Positions 1-6,382 are shown, counted from the first letter of the stretch. The stretch is DNA of 19,509 nucleotides from JBFFXF01 sp041569895 (GCA_041569895.1 JBFFXF010000129.1:1-19509), one strand, 5' to 3'. A program made the numbers and translations. The notes: generated from the sequence alone by a model not told the origin.

Positions 1-118
<118 letters not shown>

Positions 119-137
119 CGGAGGCGGCGCACTCGGA

Positions 138-425
138 TCAATCAGCGCGGTGCTGCCACCAGTCGCCGTAGAGCCTTCTCGCGATGCTGCGCTGTCCTGT
201 GGCCCGGGTGAGCCGGGCCTCGCCGTTTCGCAGGACGAACGCCGCGTCGCCGAAGACTCCCCCGTCGTACATGAAGTACACATTGCCGTTGCCGTCCCTC
301 CAGACGCCGAGCGCGAGACCGAGCCAGAGCAGCCACAGCGGCCCCGACTCGAACGCCCCCTGCACCTGGACGGTGGTCGCGAGGCAGAGCCAGCCGGCGA
401 GTGCGATGCAGAGTGTTCGGTTCAT
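138..425 (-). CDS. Small secreted or membrane-associated protein, unknown function
   Basis: This encodes 95 residues. The reading frame is open further upstream, but the ATG at 425 is preferred. It sits 8 bases after a GGAG ribosome-binding sequence, and residues 1-24 from it (MNRTLCIALAGW...) read as a signal peptide or first membrane segment. A second hydrophobic stretch rich in Leu and Trp (about 28-42) follows. The rest is a short soluble tail containing GNVYFMYDGG and ending in Arg/Trp/His-rich sequence. It is the third gene of a minus-strand run (start 1383, start 981, start 425) with gaps of about 40 bases, so cotranscription is likely. I do not recognise the family. An envelope location is the only functional inference. 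Confidence 0.6.
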   Translation of the reverse strand: MNRTLCIALAGWLCLATTVQVQGAFESGPLWLLWLGLALGVWRDGNGNVYFMYDGGVFGDAAFVLRNGEARLTRATGQRSIARRLYGDWWQHRAD

Positions 426-468
426 GGGTCCGACTCCGGGAGGCTCCCGATCCAGAGACGTCGTGTAC

Positions 469-981
469 TCATGGCTCCTTGTCGGGCAGTCGCCTGAGGA
501 CGACGGTCTCGTCCCCGTGGTCGGAGACACCTCGGGAACGGTCGATGATCAGACGATCTTCGGTCTCGAATCGGTACGTGAAAGCGAGCGAACCCTCGGC
601 TTCAGACCCCGTGCGAGTGTCGACGAACGACGCGTCCGGGAAACGCAGCGGCCCGGACAGGAGGATCCGGTCGCGCGTGACCACGTACTTCGGCCTCAGG
701 TACACGACGGCGTACAAGTCGTCGAGCAGGACGTCGGTAGCGGCCTCTGCAGCCCCGAGGTCGTCACGCAGATTCCGGTCCCTGCCAAACTCGACGACCA
801 TCCGGATAGGTACCGACGACGGCTCCGTCTGGACGACCTCCCACCGCCCCCAGAACCGCGCCTCGGGCCGCAGGGCGTAGTAGATCTGCCGCCAGAAGAC
901 GCCTGCCACGCCAGCGACGATGAGCGCCGCGCAGGCGACCACGGCGACCCACGTCGACTTCGTGCGCGAGCGTCCTGCCAT
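469..981 (-). CDS. Membrane-anchored protein with GRW motif, paralogue of 2516-3145
   Basis: This encodes 170 residues. A short basic N-terminus (MAGRSRTKST) is followed by one transmembrane helix at about residues 11-29, then by a predicted extracytoplasmic domain opening with FWRQIYYALRPEARFWGRW. The same layout occurs in the 209-residue protein at 2516-3145 (FWKEIYLAIYPEARFLGRW). Further matches are KYVVTR (about residue 98) against KYQITR, and the C-terminal LRRLPD against LRRIPD. The GxW start followed by alternating strands suggests a small beta-rich, possibly lipocalin-like fold, but that is inference. The start is supported because sequence similarity to the paralogue begins at this Met and even includes bases just before it. 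The gene lies between the 1021-1383 and 138-425 genes on the same strand. Function is unknown. Confidence 0.75.
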   Translation of the reverse strand: MAGRSRTKSTWVAVVACAALIVAGVAGVFWRQIYYALRPEARFWGRWEVVQTEPSSVPIRMVVEFGRDRNLRDDLGAAEAATDVLLDDLYAVVYLRPKYVVTRDRILLSGPLRFPDASFVDTRTGSEAEGSLAFTYRFETEDRLIIDRSRGVSDHGDETVVLRRLPDKEP

Positions 982-1020
982 GCCGTCATGGTAACGGCGC
1001 GGTCGCGGCGAGGGAATGAA

Positions 1021-1383
1021 TCATGGACCCAGATGACCGGCTTCCGGACATCCGGAAAAGCCATCGGGTGGCGGGGCGTTCTCGCCCTCGCGGAGGAGCG
1101 CTTCGAGCTGCCGCCGTCGCACGCATGCTCGTATCGAGACCGCCACCGCGGAAGACACGCAGTGGGTCACGAGCAGAGGACCACCGACGCCAATGAAACA
1201 GGGCCCGCAAACGAAGCACCAGATTCGCCCGCCGAGAGCCACCGCCCACGCGGCACCCAGGAGGAACCCCACGAGCAGGGCCAGAAGCGAGGCGCTCGAC
1301 GATCTCGCGGTCCAGCACCCCGTGACCAGGCCGATGGCGCCGCAGCCGGCCGTCAGCCAGATGGCGAACTCCTGCTCAGTCAC
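1021..1383 (-). CDS. Small integral membrane protein, Cys/Gly-rich, unknown function
   Basis: This encodes 120 residues from a GTG start at 1383. The frame stays open upstream, but that part runs antisense to the Clp N-domain gene, so the GTG is the reasonable start. No good ribosome binding site is visible, so the exact start is uncertain. Hydrophobic segments lie at about residues 7-23, 31-50 and 54-88, with several Cys residues (14, 23, 56, 59, 62, 75, 87). An Arg-rich stretch and a soluble, Pro-rich tail follow. The gene heads the minus-strand run that continues with 469-981 and 138-425, and is divergent from the gene at 1468. No family is recognised; membrane location is well supported by composition. 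Confidence 0.55.
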   Translation of the reverse strand: MTEQEFAIWLTAGCGAIGLVTGCWTARSSSASLLALLVGFLLGAAWAVALGGRIWCFVCGPCFIGVGGPLLVTHCVSSAVAVSIRACVRRRQLEALLREGENAPPPDGFSGCPEAGHLGP

Positions 1384-1467
1384 GGAACACGTACCGACGG
1401 CCTCCCGCGGACTTAACTCACGCGGAAGACCTTCCCCGGGACCATCGGCCGGCGTAGAGTGGAACGC

Positions 1468-1677
1468 ATGTTCGACCGCTTCACGCGACCGGCCAGGGTG
1501 TGCATGGGGAAAGCTCGCCAGAACGCGCAGCGACACCGCGCAGGGTTCATCGAGTACAACCACGTGTTGCGTGCCCTGCTCGACGTCGCCGAATGCGACG
1601 CGGCCAAGGTCCTCGGTGACCTGGGGCTCGAGGCCGACTGGGAACGGCTCCTCGAGGAGCATTTCGGGACGGAGTAG
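1468..1677 (+). CDS. Stand-alone Clp N-terminal (Clp_N) repeat protein
   Basis: This encodes 69 residues from the ATG at 1468; a GTG at 1459 in the same frame would add three. The sequence MFDRFTRPARVCMGKAR followed by FIEYNHVLRALLDV and AAKVLGDLGLE matches the opening of ClpA/ClpB/ClpC ATPases. In those, the N-terminus reads M-F-x-R-F-T-x-x-A, then an E/H-x-LL-x-LL segment, then A-x-x-x-L-x-x-LG. In Clp ATPases this region binds substrates or adaptors and normally carries two such repeats followed by AAA+ modules. Here only one repeat is present and the gene stops with no ATPase domain after it. It may be a small adaptor or decoy for Clp proteins, or the remnant of a larger gene. It is divergent from 1021-1383. 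The family call is fairly sure; the role is open. Confidence 0.75.
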   Translation: MFDRFTRPARVCMGKARQNAQRHRAGFIEYNHVLRALLDVAECDAAKVLGDLGLEADWERLLEEHFGTE

Positions 1678-1746
1678 CAGCGGTGAGAGCAGGTCTTGTC
1701 GAACAGCACGTGCACCGGTGCGCGTTCCGGTGACGGAGGTCATGAC

Positions 1747-2319
1747 ATGCGAGGCACCGGCAAACGAACTGCGTCATTATTGAGTATTCTCGCCGTGATG
1801 CTGATCCTTTCGATTGTGGTACCCGCCGCAATCGCGATCCTGAAGCGGAGCAGATCCACGGCCCACAAGGTCGCTTGCACCGGCAACCTCCGTGAGATCG
1901 CCAAGATGGGAATGCTCTACGCGGACTCCACCGGGCTGAGACTGTATCCGCTCGGCGCCGGCGAGCACCCGCGTGCGCACGAGTCACTCAACGTCATGGT
2001 CGCGTTCTACTCGGCACCGGGGTTGAGGCTGCGCCCTGAGTTGTTCGTCTGCCGGAGCTGGAACGGCAGCCCTGCTCCAGCCGACGCCGACGGCAACTTC
2101 AGCCTCAGCGAGGAGACCTGCGCCTACTCGTGGACGTCGACGAGCGTTTCGGCTCCTGGCGGAGCAGTTGTCATCAGCTCGGACAAGCATGCATTCTCGT
2201 GGTCCCGGCGTTCCGGTCACTACGGCGGGATGAACGTCGTGGACAGTCACGCGAGCGTCGAATGGATACCTGTCGAGCACCTCGGTCCCGACGGACTGCC
2301 CGAGGGGCTGACGCGGTAA
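1747..2319 (+). CDS. Pseudopilin-like (DUF1559-like) membrane-anchored protein
   Basis: This encodes 190 residues. The ATG at 1747 lies 6 bases after GGAGGT (1735-1740), which decides the start over other ATGs nearby. Residues 10-32 form a single transmembrane helix. After it comes ACTGNLREIAKMGMLYADS (about 43-61), resembling the C-x-N-L-x-x-I-x-x-A-x-x-x-Y segment that follows the helix in planctomycete pseudopilins. Near the C-terminus, GHYGGMNVVDSHASVEW (158-173) resembles the H/N-GG-N-V-x-x-x-DGH-V-x-W ending of those proteins. The prepilin peptidase site (G-F-T-L-x-E) expected before the helix is missing, so it is probably not processed as a pilin. No secretion-system genes are nearby. 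It converges with 2346-2519. Confidence 0.6.
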   Translation: MRGTGKRTASLLSILAVMLILSIVVPAAIAILKRSRSTAHKVACTGNLREIAKMGMLYADSTGLRLYPLGAGEHPRAHESLNVMVAFYSAPGLRLRPELFVCRSWNGSPAPADADGNFSLSEETCAYSWTSTSVSAPGGAVVISSDKHAFSWSRRSGHYGGMNVVDSHASVEWIPVEHLGPDGLPEGLTR

Positions 2320-2345
2320 CGGTCTCGCGCGTCGATCGGCGCTCC

Positions 2346-2519
2346 TCACATCCTCATCGCGAGGACACCGAAGATGGTCGCGATGATGAGCCCGAGAACA
2401 ATCGCGATCGCGAAGGACGGATCCGGTTCCACCATGCGCCTGAGTCCGACGAGGAAGCCGAGACAGAAGCCGACCGCCCCTCCGCAGCCGAACTTGACGG
2501 CTCCCTCCGTCCTCGTCAT
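2346..2519 (-). CDS. Two-helix mini membrane protein, coupled to the gene before it
   Basis: This encodes 57 residues. The ATG (2519-2517) overlaps the TGA of the upstream gene (2518-2516) as ATGA, a typical arrangement for translational coupling. Residues 7-27 (Gly/Cys/Leu-rich) and 36-55 are hydrophobic and should form a helical hairpin, joined by a short RRMVEPDPS loop. The Arg pair in the loop suggests a cytoplasmic loop. No family is recognised. The overlap implies that it is made in proportion to the GRW-motif membrane protein and may be its partner, which is inference from position alone. Confidence 0.6.
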   Translation of the reverse strand: MTRTEGAVKFGCGGAVGFCLGFLVGLRRMVEPDPSFAIAIVLGLIIATIFGVLAMRM

Positions 2520-3145
2520 CGAAAGCTTCTCTGGCCGTTGACCGCTTCGCCGCCCCCATCCGGAATCCGGCGCAGGCGGAGTTTCTTCTCGCTGCCGGCG
2601 AGCCACTCGCTCTCGAGCTCGAGGATGATGTCGTCGTCGCTGTCGGGGCGGTACGTCGCCTCGACATCGCCGCCGGGCACGCCGGTGAGACGGGCGCTGC
2701 TGCGCGTGATCTGGTACTTCCCGCGCGCGAGGCCGAGGTGGACCTGGCCGTCCTCGCGGAACTCCAGGATCCTCCGGGCGACGTCCCCGACCTGCAGCTC
2801 GCGACCCTCGGTCGAATGGACGATGCGCGCTCCGCTGAGGTCGTCGTAGACGCGGATGACCCGGATCGTGCCGCTGATCTCCGCGCCGCGGTAGACCAGG
2901 AACTCGTCGCCGCCGCTCACCATGCGATTCGACCCGCCCGAGAGAACGACGAGCCCCTGCGCCGCGTTGACCGCCTCGACCACCGTGTCCGCGGGCTCGA
3001 CAACCATCCACCGCCCGAGAAAGCGCGCCTCGGGGTAGATCGCGAGGTAGATCTCCTTCCAGAAGAGCCCGACGGCGCCGACGCCGAGAACCACGGCGGC
3101 CAGACCGGCGAGGAGAGCGGTCACCCTGACGCCTGCGCGTGCCAT
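2516..3145 (-). CDS. Membrane-anchored protein with GRW motif, paralogue of 469-981
   Basis: This encodes 209 residues from the ATG at 3145; an ATG at 3154 in frame would add MPD. One transmembrane helix lies at about residues 7-28, and an extracytoplasmic domain starts with FWKEIYLAIYPEARFLGRW (28-46). The protein shares the helix, this segment, the KYxxTRxxxxL(S/T)G region (143-155) and the LRRIPD end (191-196) with the 170-residue protein at 469-981. It carries extra residues in the middle, roughly 60-110. The domain is rich in predicted beta strands and in Asp/Glu (DSDDD, 168-172). It is overlapped at its end by the 57-residue membrane protein. I infer a small sensor or envelope protein; no known family was recognised. 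Confidence 0.75.
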   Translation of the reverse strand: MARAGVRVTALLAGLAAVVLGVGAVGLFWKEIYLAIYPEARFLGRWMVVEPADTVVEAVNAAQGLVVLSGGSNRMVSGGDEFLVYRGAEISGTIRVIRVYDDLSGARIVHSTEGRELQVGDVARRILEFREDGQVHLGLARGKYQITRSSARLTGVPGGDVEATYRPDSDDDIILELESEWLAGSEKKLRLRRIPDGGGEAVNGQRSFR

Positions 3146-3218
3146 GTCCGGCATCGTAACCCCGGCGCATCGAGGAAGCGAGCACGGCAACGCCGGGGCG
3201 AGGCCGTCTGCTGGCGGG

Positions 3219-3650
3219 TCAGGGGGCCGTCTCGAGGCACGCCGTTCCCACGGCGCGTCCCGACACGAACACCTCGACGAACCGGACTGCGGAGTCCGTG
3301 GGAAGCGCGACATCGAGCCGACTCTCGATGCCGTCGGTCGGGTCCACGTCGAGCGGAAACCGTACACCGATCGCCGCGGCGGGGGCGACGACATCGTCTC
3401 CGCGGGCGCGGACGGCGTACCTCGTCAGGTCCGGGGAGAGGTTGACCCCGAGCAGCGTCACCGCGGAGTGCCGTCTGCGCTCGGAGCCGGTGATCGCCGG
3501 TGCGGTGAACCACGACGAGGGAGGAGCATCTGTCCGGAAACTCCGGTCACTGTCGCGCCGTCAGGTGTCGACGAAATCGATCGCCGACAGCGCGACAAAG
3601 ATCGCCAGGACGATCGTGTACGCGACGATGAGCTTTGCCCGTCGACTCAC
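3219..3650 (-). pseudogene. Small anchored protein gene interrupted by one in-frame TGA
   Basis: One reading frame holds a GTG start (3650), a membrane anchor of 29 codons (MSRRAKLIVAYTIVLAIFVA...DT), a TGA at 3563-3561, and then open sequence to a TGA at 3221-3219. The part after the stop codon (for example FRTDAPPSSWFTAP, then LLGVNLSPDLTRYAV) has the composition of a real secreted domain and continues in the same frame. A single C-to-T change in a CGA codon would explain the break. Alternatively the last part starts independently at the GTG at 3461 and gives an 80-residue product, or the TGA is a sequencing error. The GTG at 3650 overlaps the stop of the gene before it (GTGA), so the original gene was probably coupled to it. 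Function is unknown. Confidence 0.5.
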
Positions 3651-3760
3651 GGCAGGGGTCCCGTCACTTGTCGCCTTGAGTCTCCCACGCCGATGGCGAT
3701 GACGACCGCGGCCGCGAGGCCGGCGGGGAGGGCGATGGTTCTCGTCTTCTTGCGGCTCAT
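3647..3760 (-). CDS. Mini membrane protein, 37 residues
   Basis: This runs from the ATG at 3760 to the TGA at 3649-3647. A GAGAGG sequence lies about 4 bases before the ATG and fits a ribosome binding site. The product starts with a basic MSRKKTR and has one hydrophobic helix (about residues 9-25), followed by a short polar tail. Its stop overlaps the GTG start of the next frame. That next frame also begins MSRR plus a helix, so the two may be related or jointly expressed. Very short genes like this are uncertain; the support is the start signal, the coupling and the membrane-type composition. Confidence 0.4.
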   Translation of the reverse strand: MSRKKTRTIALPAGLAAAVVIAIGVGDSRRQVTGPLP

Positions 3761-3834
3761 GCGCCTCTCGGGTGGCCTCTGAATAGATCTGACTCCGGCT
3801 CGTCTGACGCCACAGGCCGATTTATTATGTGACC

Positions 3835-4068
3835 ATGAGGTTGACGAAGACACCAGCCGTGATCGGCCTCACACTCGGCGCGCTCCTCCTCGCCACCGTG
3901 TCCGGCTGCGGGCACCTCGACGGATCGTGGCAGTGCCGTCGGACGCTCGATCACCAGCTCGGCCGCTGCTCCTGCTTCCTGAACCAGCGCTGGAGCGAGG
4001 TCGGACCCTGGGACGCGCAGCCGGACAGCTACTGGTACGGCGCTTTCCGCGACGAGCCGGACTGCTGA
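3835..4068 (+). CDS. Small Cys-rich lipoprotein
   Basis: This encodes 77 residues from the ATG at 3835; a GTG at 3829 would add two. The N-terminus is a lipoprotein signal: basic MRLTK, a hydrophobic core, then the lipobox VSGC with the lipidated Cys at about residue 24. The mature part is only about 54 residues, with further Cys residues (in SWQC, RCSC, and the C-terminal Cys) and aromatic-rich segments (WYGAF). It should be exported, lipidated and held at a membrane. It is divergent from the small membrane genes starting at 3760, with 74 bases between the two starts. There is no recognisable family, and the role is unknown. Confidence 0.65.
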   Translation: MRLTKTPAVIGLTLGALLLATVSGCGHLDGSWQCRRTLDHQLGRCSCFLNQRWSEVGPWDAQPDSYWYGAFRDEPDC

Positions 4069-4134
4069 GCGGGCGGCGCGGGAGGCGGACGCGACCCGGG
4101 CGCAGGGCACATCGGTTGACGGGCGCGACGGCTC

Positions 4135-4168
4135 CATAGTGTCATAGTGCAACGCAACGCAATGCACA
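4135..4168. promoter_or_regulatory. Short direct repeats before the ribbon-helix-helix gene
   Basis: CATAGTG occurs at 4135-4141 and again at 4143-4149, eight bases apart. It is followed by a run of GCAAC/GCAAC/GCAAT five-base repeats. A TTGACG hexamer (4116-4121) lies just upstream, but no clear -10 box sits at a normal distance. Ribbon-helix-helix repressors commonly bind tandem repeats spaced 8-10 bases apart in front of their own gene. This is therefore a candidate autoregulatory operator for 4199-4456. That assignment is inference. Confidence 0.35.
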
Positions 4169-4198
4169 CACCCGTCATCGAGAACCGGGAACAGGGCG

Positions 4199-4456
4199 AT
4201 GAACAGCCAAATCACCATACGGATCGATTCCGGCCTCGCGAAGGCCCTCGAGCAGGCCTCACGGCGTCTTGGTCTGCGCAGGTCCGACATCGTCAGACAA
4301 GCGCTCCGGCAGTACCTCGCCGCGGAGGCGAGAAGCTCACGCAAGGTACCTCACGAGCGCGTCAGTGACCTGATCGGGAAGCTCGCGTCCCAGGTCCCCG
4401 ACCTCGCCGAGAGCCACCGCGAATCCATTCTCGACTCTCTGCGCGGTGGTCGCTGA
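4199..4456 (+). CDS. Ribbon-helix-helix (CopG/Arc-type) DNA-binding protein, antitoxin-like
   Basis: This encodes 85 residues. The N-terminal part has the ribbon-helix-helix layout. A beta strand SQITIRID (3-10) would insert into the DNA groove as a dimer. Helix A (GLAKALEQASRRLGL, 12-26) and helix B starting with SDIVRQALRQYL (29-40) follow. The remainder (41-85) is charged and helical, as in antitoxins that hold a toxin with their C-terminal tail. Such proteins are usually the first gene of a toxin-antitoxin pair and repress their own promoter. No toxin (PIN, RelE/ParE or MazF type) could be read downstream, so this is an orphan, or its partner is lost or unrecognised. The fold assignment is confident; antitoxin activity is not shown. 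Confidence 0.8.
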   Translation: MNSQITIRIDSGLAKALEQASRRLGLRRSDIVRQALRQYLAAEARSSRKVPHERVSDLIGKLASQVPDLAESHRESILDSLRGGR

Positions 4457-4786
4457 GGACGAGAATGCACACCATATCCCTATCGGCAGGCGGAAGCATC
4501 CTGCCGGAAAAGGGGACGGTCTCGCTGACCTCGTTCCACTCGAAGAACTTGAAACGGGATCGTCCTCGAGTGCCTCGACGTCATGGCGAGATCATCGTAA
4601 CGCCGACAGCAGCGGTCAGGAACCCAATCGATCTCGAGGTCATCTCGGCTCCGGGCGATGATCGCACGATCGCCAGCGGAGAATTGACTGTCCACCGTCG
4701 GCCCTCCGCGCTATCGTGTCAGGCGTCTCGACATTTCACGTTGACGCGGGGTAGTTCACAGGGTCTTCCAGCAATCGGGGGTTGAT
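4457..4786. other. 330-base stretch without a convincing gene; two hairpins
   Basis: Several reading frames are open (for example plus-strand 4465-4785, 106 codons), but none has a ribosome binding site with recognisable protein content. Two inverted repeats are present. CGGCAGG/CCTGCCG (4484-4490 and 4500-4506, 9-base loop) lies 27 bases after the stop of the ribbon-helix-helix gene. GGCGAT/ATCGCC (4654-4659 and 4669-4674) is the second. Neither is followed by a T run. A TTGACT at 4684-4689 could be a -35 box for the gene at 4787, but no good -10 sits at the right distance. The stretch may contain the remains of a former toxin gene. Confidence 0.5.
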
Positions 4787-5443
4787 ATGAAACCATCGGC
4801 ACTCATTGGCGCGTGCGTCGCCGGCCTTGTCGGGGCGCTCGTCTGGGGCGCCATCGCCCACTTCTCCGGCTACGAGGTCGGCTATATCGCCTGGGGTATC
4901 GGGCTGATCGTCGGCGGCGGGGCGCTGGTGTTCGGGGGCGGCGAGGGCGGCGCGCCGACCGGTGTGATGTGCGCGGTCGTCGCGGCGCTGTCGATCATCG
5001 CGGGGAAGTACATGGCGTTCTCGTGGACCGTCTCCAGCGCTCTCGACGAGGGCGTCCGCGAAGTCTACGACGAGCACGTCGCGGACGCGACGGCGCTGAC
5101 CGGCGTCGACCTCGCCGATGACGACGCCGTGCGGCATTTCATAGCCACTCGCGGGTACTCGGAGAAGAAAACCGCCAGGAACGTCACCGATGAGGAGCTC
5201 GCGCACTTCAAGGTGGAAACGGCGCCCTTCCTCCGGCAAGTCAACGACGAGAACATGACCTTCGAGGAGTGGAAGGAGTCGGACTACGGCAGCGGCGTGG
5301 TGGAGTTCGTTAACGCCTTCGCGGGGGCCCGCGCCTCCTTCGGCGACACCTTCGGCGGCTTCGACATCCTCTGGATGCTCCTCGGCGTGGGCACGGCGTT
5401 CAAGGTCGGCGCCGGGGGTGGCACCCGTTCGGACACGGCGTGA
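4787..5443 (+). CDS. Multi-pass membrane protein, unknown function
   Basis: This encodes 218 residues. GGGG at 4777-4780 precedes the ATG by about 6 bases. Hydrophobic helices lie at about residues 5-24, 31-50 and 58-76, with the GYEVGYIAWGIGLIVGGGA segment spanning the second. A long, acidic soluble domain (about 80-185) follows, and a final hydrophobic segment lies near 190-208 (FDILWMLLGVGTAF). The helical pair with AWGIGxxVGxG resembles membrane proteins I associate with planctomycetes, but no named family or function follows from it. The soluble part contains DEEL, DENMTF and EEWKES, with no catalytic motif visible. It stands alone between the gene-free stretch and the TIMP-like gene. 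Confidence 0.7.
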   Translation: MKPSALIGACVAGLVGALVWGAIAHFSGYEVGYIAWGIGLIVGGGALVFGGGEGGAPTGVMCAVVAALSIIAGKYMAFSWTVSSALDEGVREVYDEHVADATALTGVDLADDDAVRHFIATRGYSEKKTARNVTDEELAHFKVETAPFLRQVNDENMTFEEWKESDYGSGVVEFVNAFAGARASFGDTFGGFDILWMLLGVGTAFKVGAGGGTRSDTA

Positions 5444-5551
5444 GTTCTTCACGTGCGGTCCGTGGCGATTCCTGGACTCGATCCCACACGTCGGCCATCA
5501 TGGTGGGCGGTCGAGGCGGTTGTTCATGATCCGGTTGGGAGGGTCCACCCG

Positions 5552-6337
5552 ATGCACGTGTCATGCTCGAGACTGGTGCCAGTCCTCGCTGTCGTTGCCG
5601 TGCTCGTCAGCCCCGGCGTCGCCAGCGCGTGTGATTGTTGTTTTTTCGGTGAGATGCCGCTCAATTTCGCAGTCGACAGGGCGCGCGTCGTCTTCCACGG
5701 CGAGGCGATGTCCGCCGAGGTCACCGGAGACACGCTCACCACCTCGTTCCGCGTCCTCGCCGTGTGGAAGGGGACCGTCGCCGAGGAGTATCTCGTGACG
5801 ACGTCTGTTCCGGACGGCGGGAACTGTGGTCTCGAGTACCGCGTCGGCGATCGGTACATCGTCTTCGCGGGCGGTCGCGACGGCCTGCGAGACAACGAAT
5901 GCAGCGCGACGCGGAGGTATACGGATTCCATCGCGACGCTTCTCGGCGAGCCGTGCGCTCGGGAGGACGAGCTCGCGGATCGCCTGGGCGAGGAGTGCCT
6001 TGGCCCGGACAGACCCGCCTTCGTCCGTGGCGACGCGAACGACGACGCCGAGATCGACATCTCCGACGGCGTGGCCGTCCTCGAATACCTCTTCACGTCC
6101 GTCGAACCCGACCCGACCTGCCTCAAGGCGCTCGACACGAACGACAGCGGCGCGATCGACATCTCCGACGCGATCTCGCTGCTCAACTTCCTCTTCCTCG
6201 GCGGCGGCCCACCCGAACAGCCGTACGGCGAGGTCTTCCTGGAATCGGAAGGCGCGGTGGTCCTCGCCTGCGGCTACGATCCGACGGACGACGAGCTGAC
6301 CTGTGACATGTACTCGTCGTGCGTCGACGGGTGCTGA
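5552..6337 (+). CDS. Secreted NTR/TIMP-like protein with C-terminal dockerin-like module
   Basis: This encodes 261 residues. GGGAGGG (5537-5543) lies 8 bases before the ATG at 5552, which decides this start over earlier ones. A signal peptide (1-26) ends in ASA, and the mature protein starts with CDCC. Residues 27-135 follow the pattern of bacterial netrin/TIMP-like domains: C-x-C, ARVVFHGEA, FRVLAVWKG, Cys, YRVGDRYIVFAGG, Cys. In animal TIMPs the N-terminal Cys chelates the zinc of metalloproteases. Residues 157-220 carry two EF-hand-like dockerin segments (GDANDDAEIDISD and DTNDSGAIDISD). The C-terminus CGYDPTDDELTC recurs in the protein at 12260-13726. I infer an exported, calcium-binding surface protein, possibly a protease inhibitor. 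It converges with the ARPP-1 gene. Confidence 0.75.
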   Translation: MHVSCSRLVPVLAVVAVLVSPGVASACDCCFFGEMPLNFAVDRARVVFHGEAMSAEVTGDTLTTSFRVLAVWKGTVAEEYLVTTSVPDGGNCGLEYRVGDRYIVFAGGRDGLRDNECSATRRYTDSIATLLGEPCAREDELADRLGEECLGPDRPAFVRGDANDDAEIDISDGVAVLEYLFTSVEPDPTCLKALDTNDSGAIDISDAISLLNFLFLGGGPPEQPYGEVFLESEGAVVLACGYDPTDDELTCDMYSSCVDGC

Positions 6338-6382
6338 TGGCGGGGCCGGCCGGGAGGGCCTGTCTGAGTCGTGTCAGGCTGA

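Noticed and set aside
184..1416. Long plus-strand frame of 410 codons
   Set aside because: It is antisense to three minus-strand membrane genes with clear signal or membrane segments; the protein has no domain-like content.
4684..4717. TTGACT ... TATCGT as a promoter for the gene at 4787
   Set aside because: The spacer of 22 bases is too long for a normal sigma-70 promoter.
4465..4785. Possible 106-codon partner gene after the ribbon-helix-helix gene
   Set aside because: No ribosome binding site, no toxin motif (PIN, ParE/RelE, MazF) and composition unlike nearby genes; kept only as a gene-free stretch.
5552..6337. Classification as a lipoprotein because Cys follows the signal peptide
   Set aside because: The -3 position is Ala rather than Leu/Val/Ile and ASA fits ordinary signal peptidase I; lipidation is not excluded but is less likely.
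6358..6379. GCCTG/CAGGC inverted repeat between convergent genes as a terminator
   Set aside because: Only five pairs with a long loop and no T run; too weak to call.
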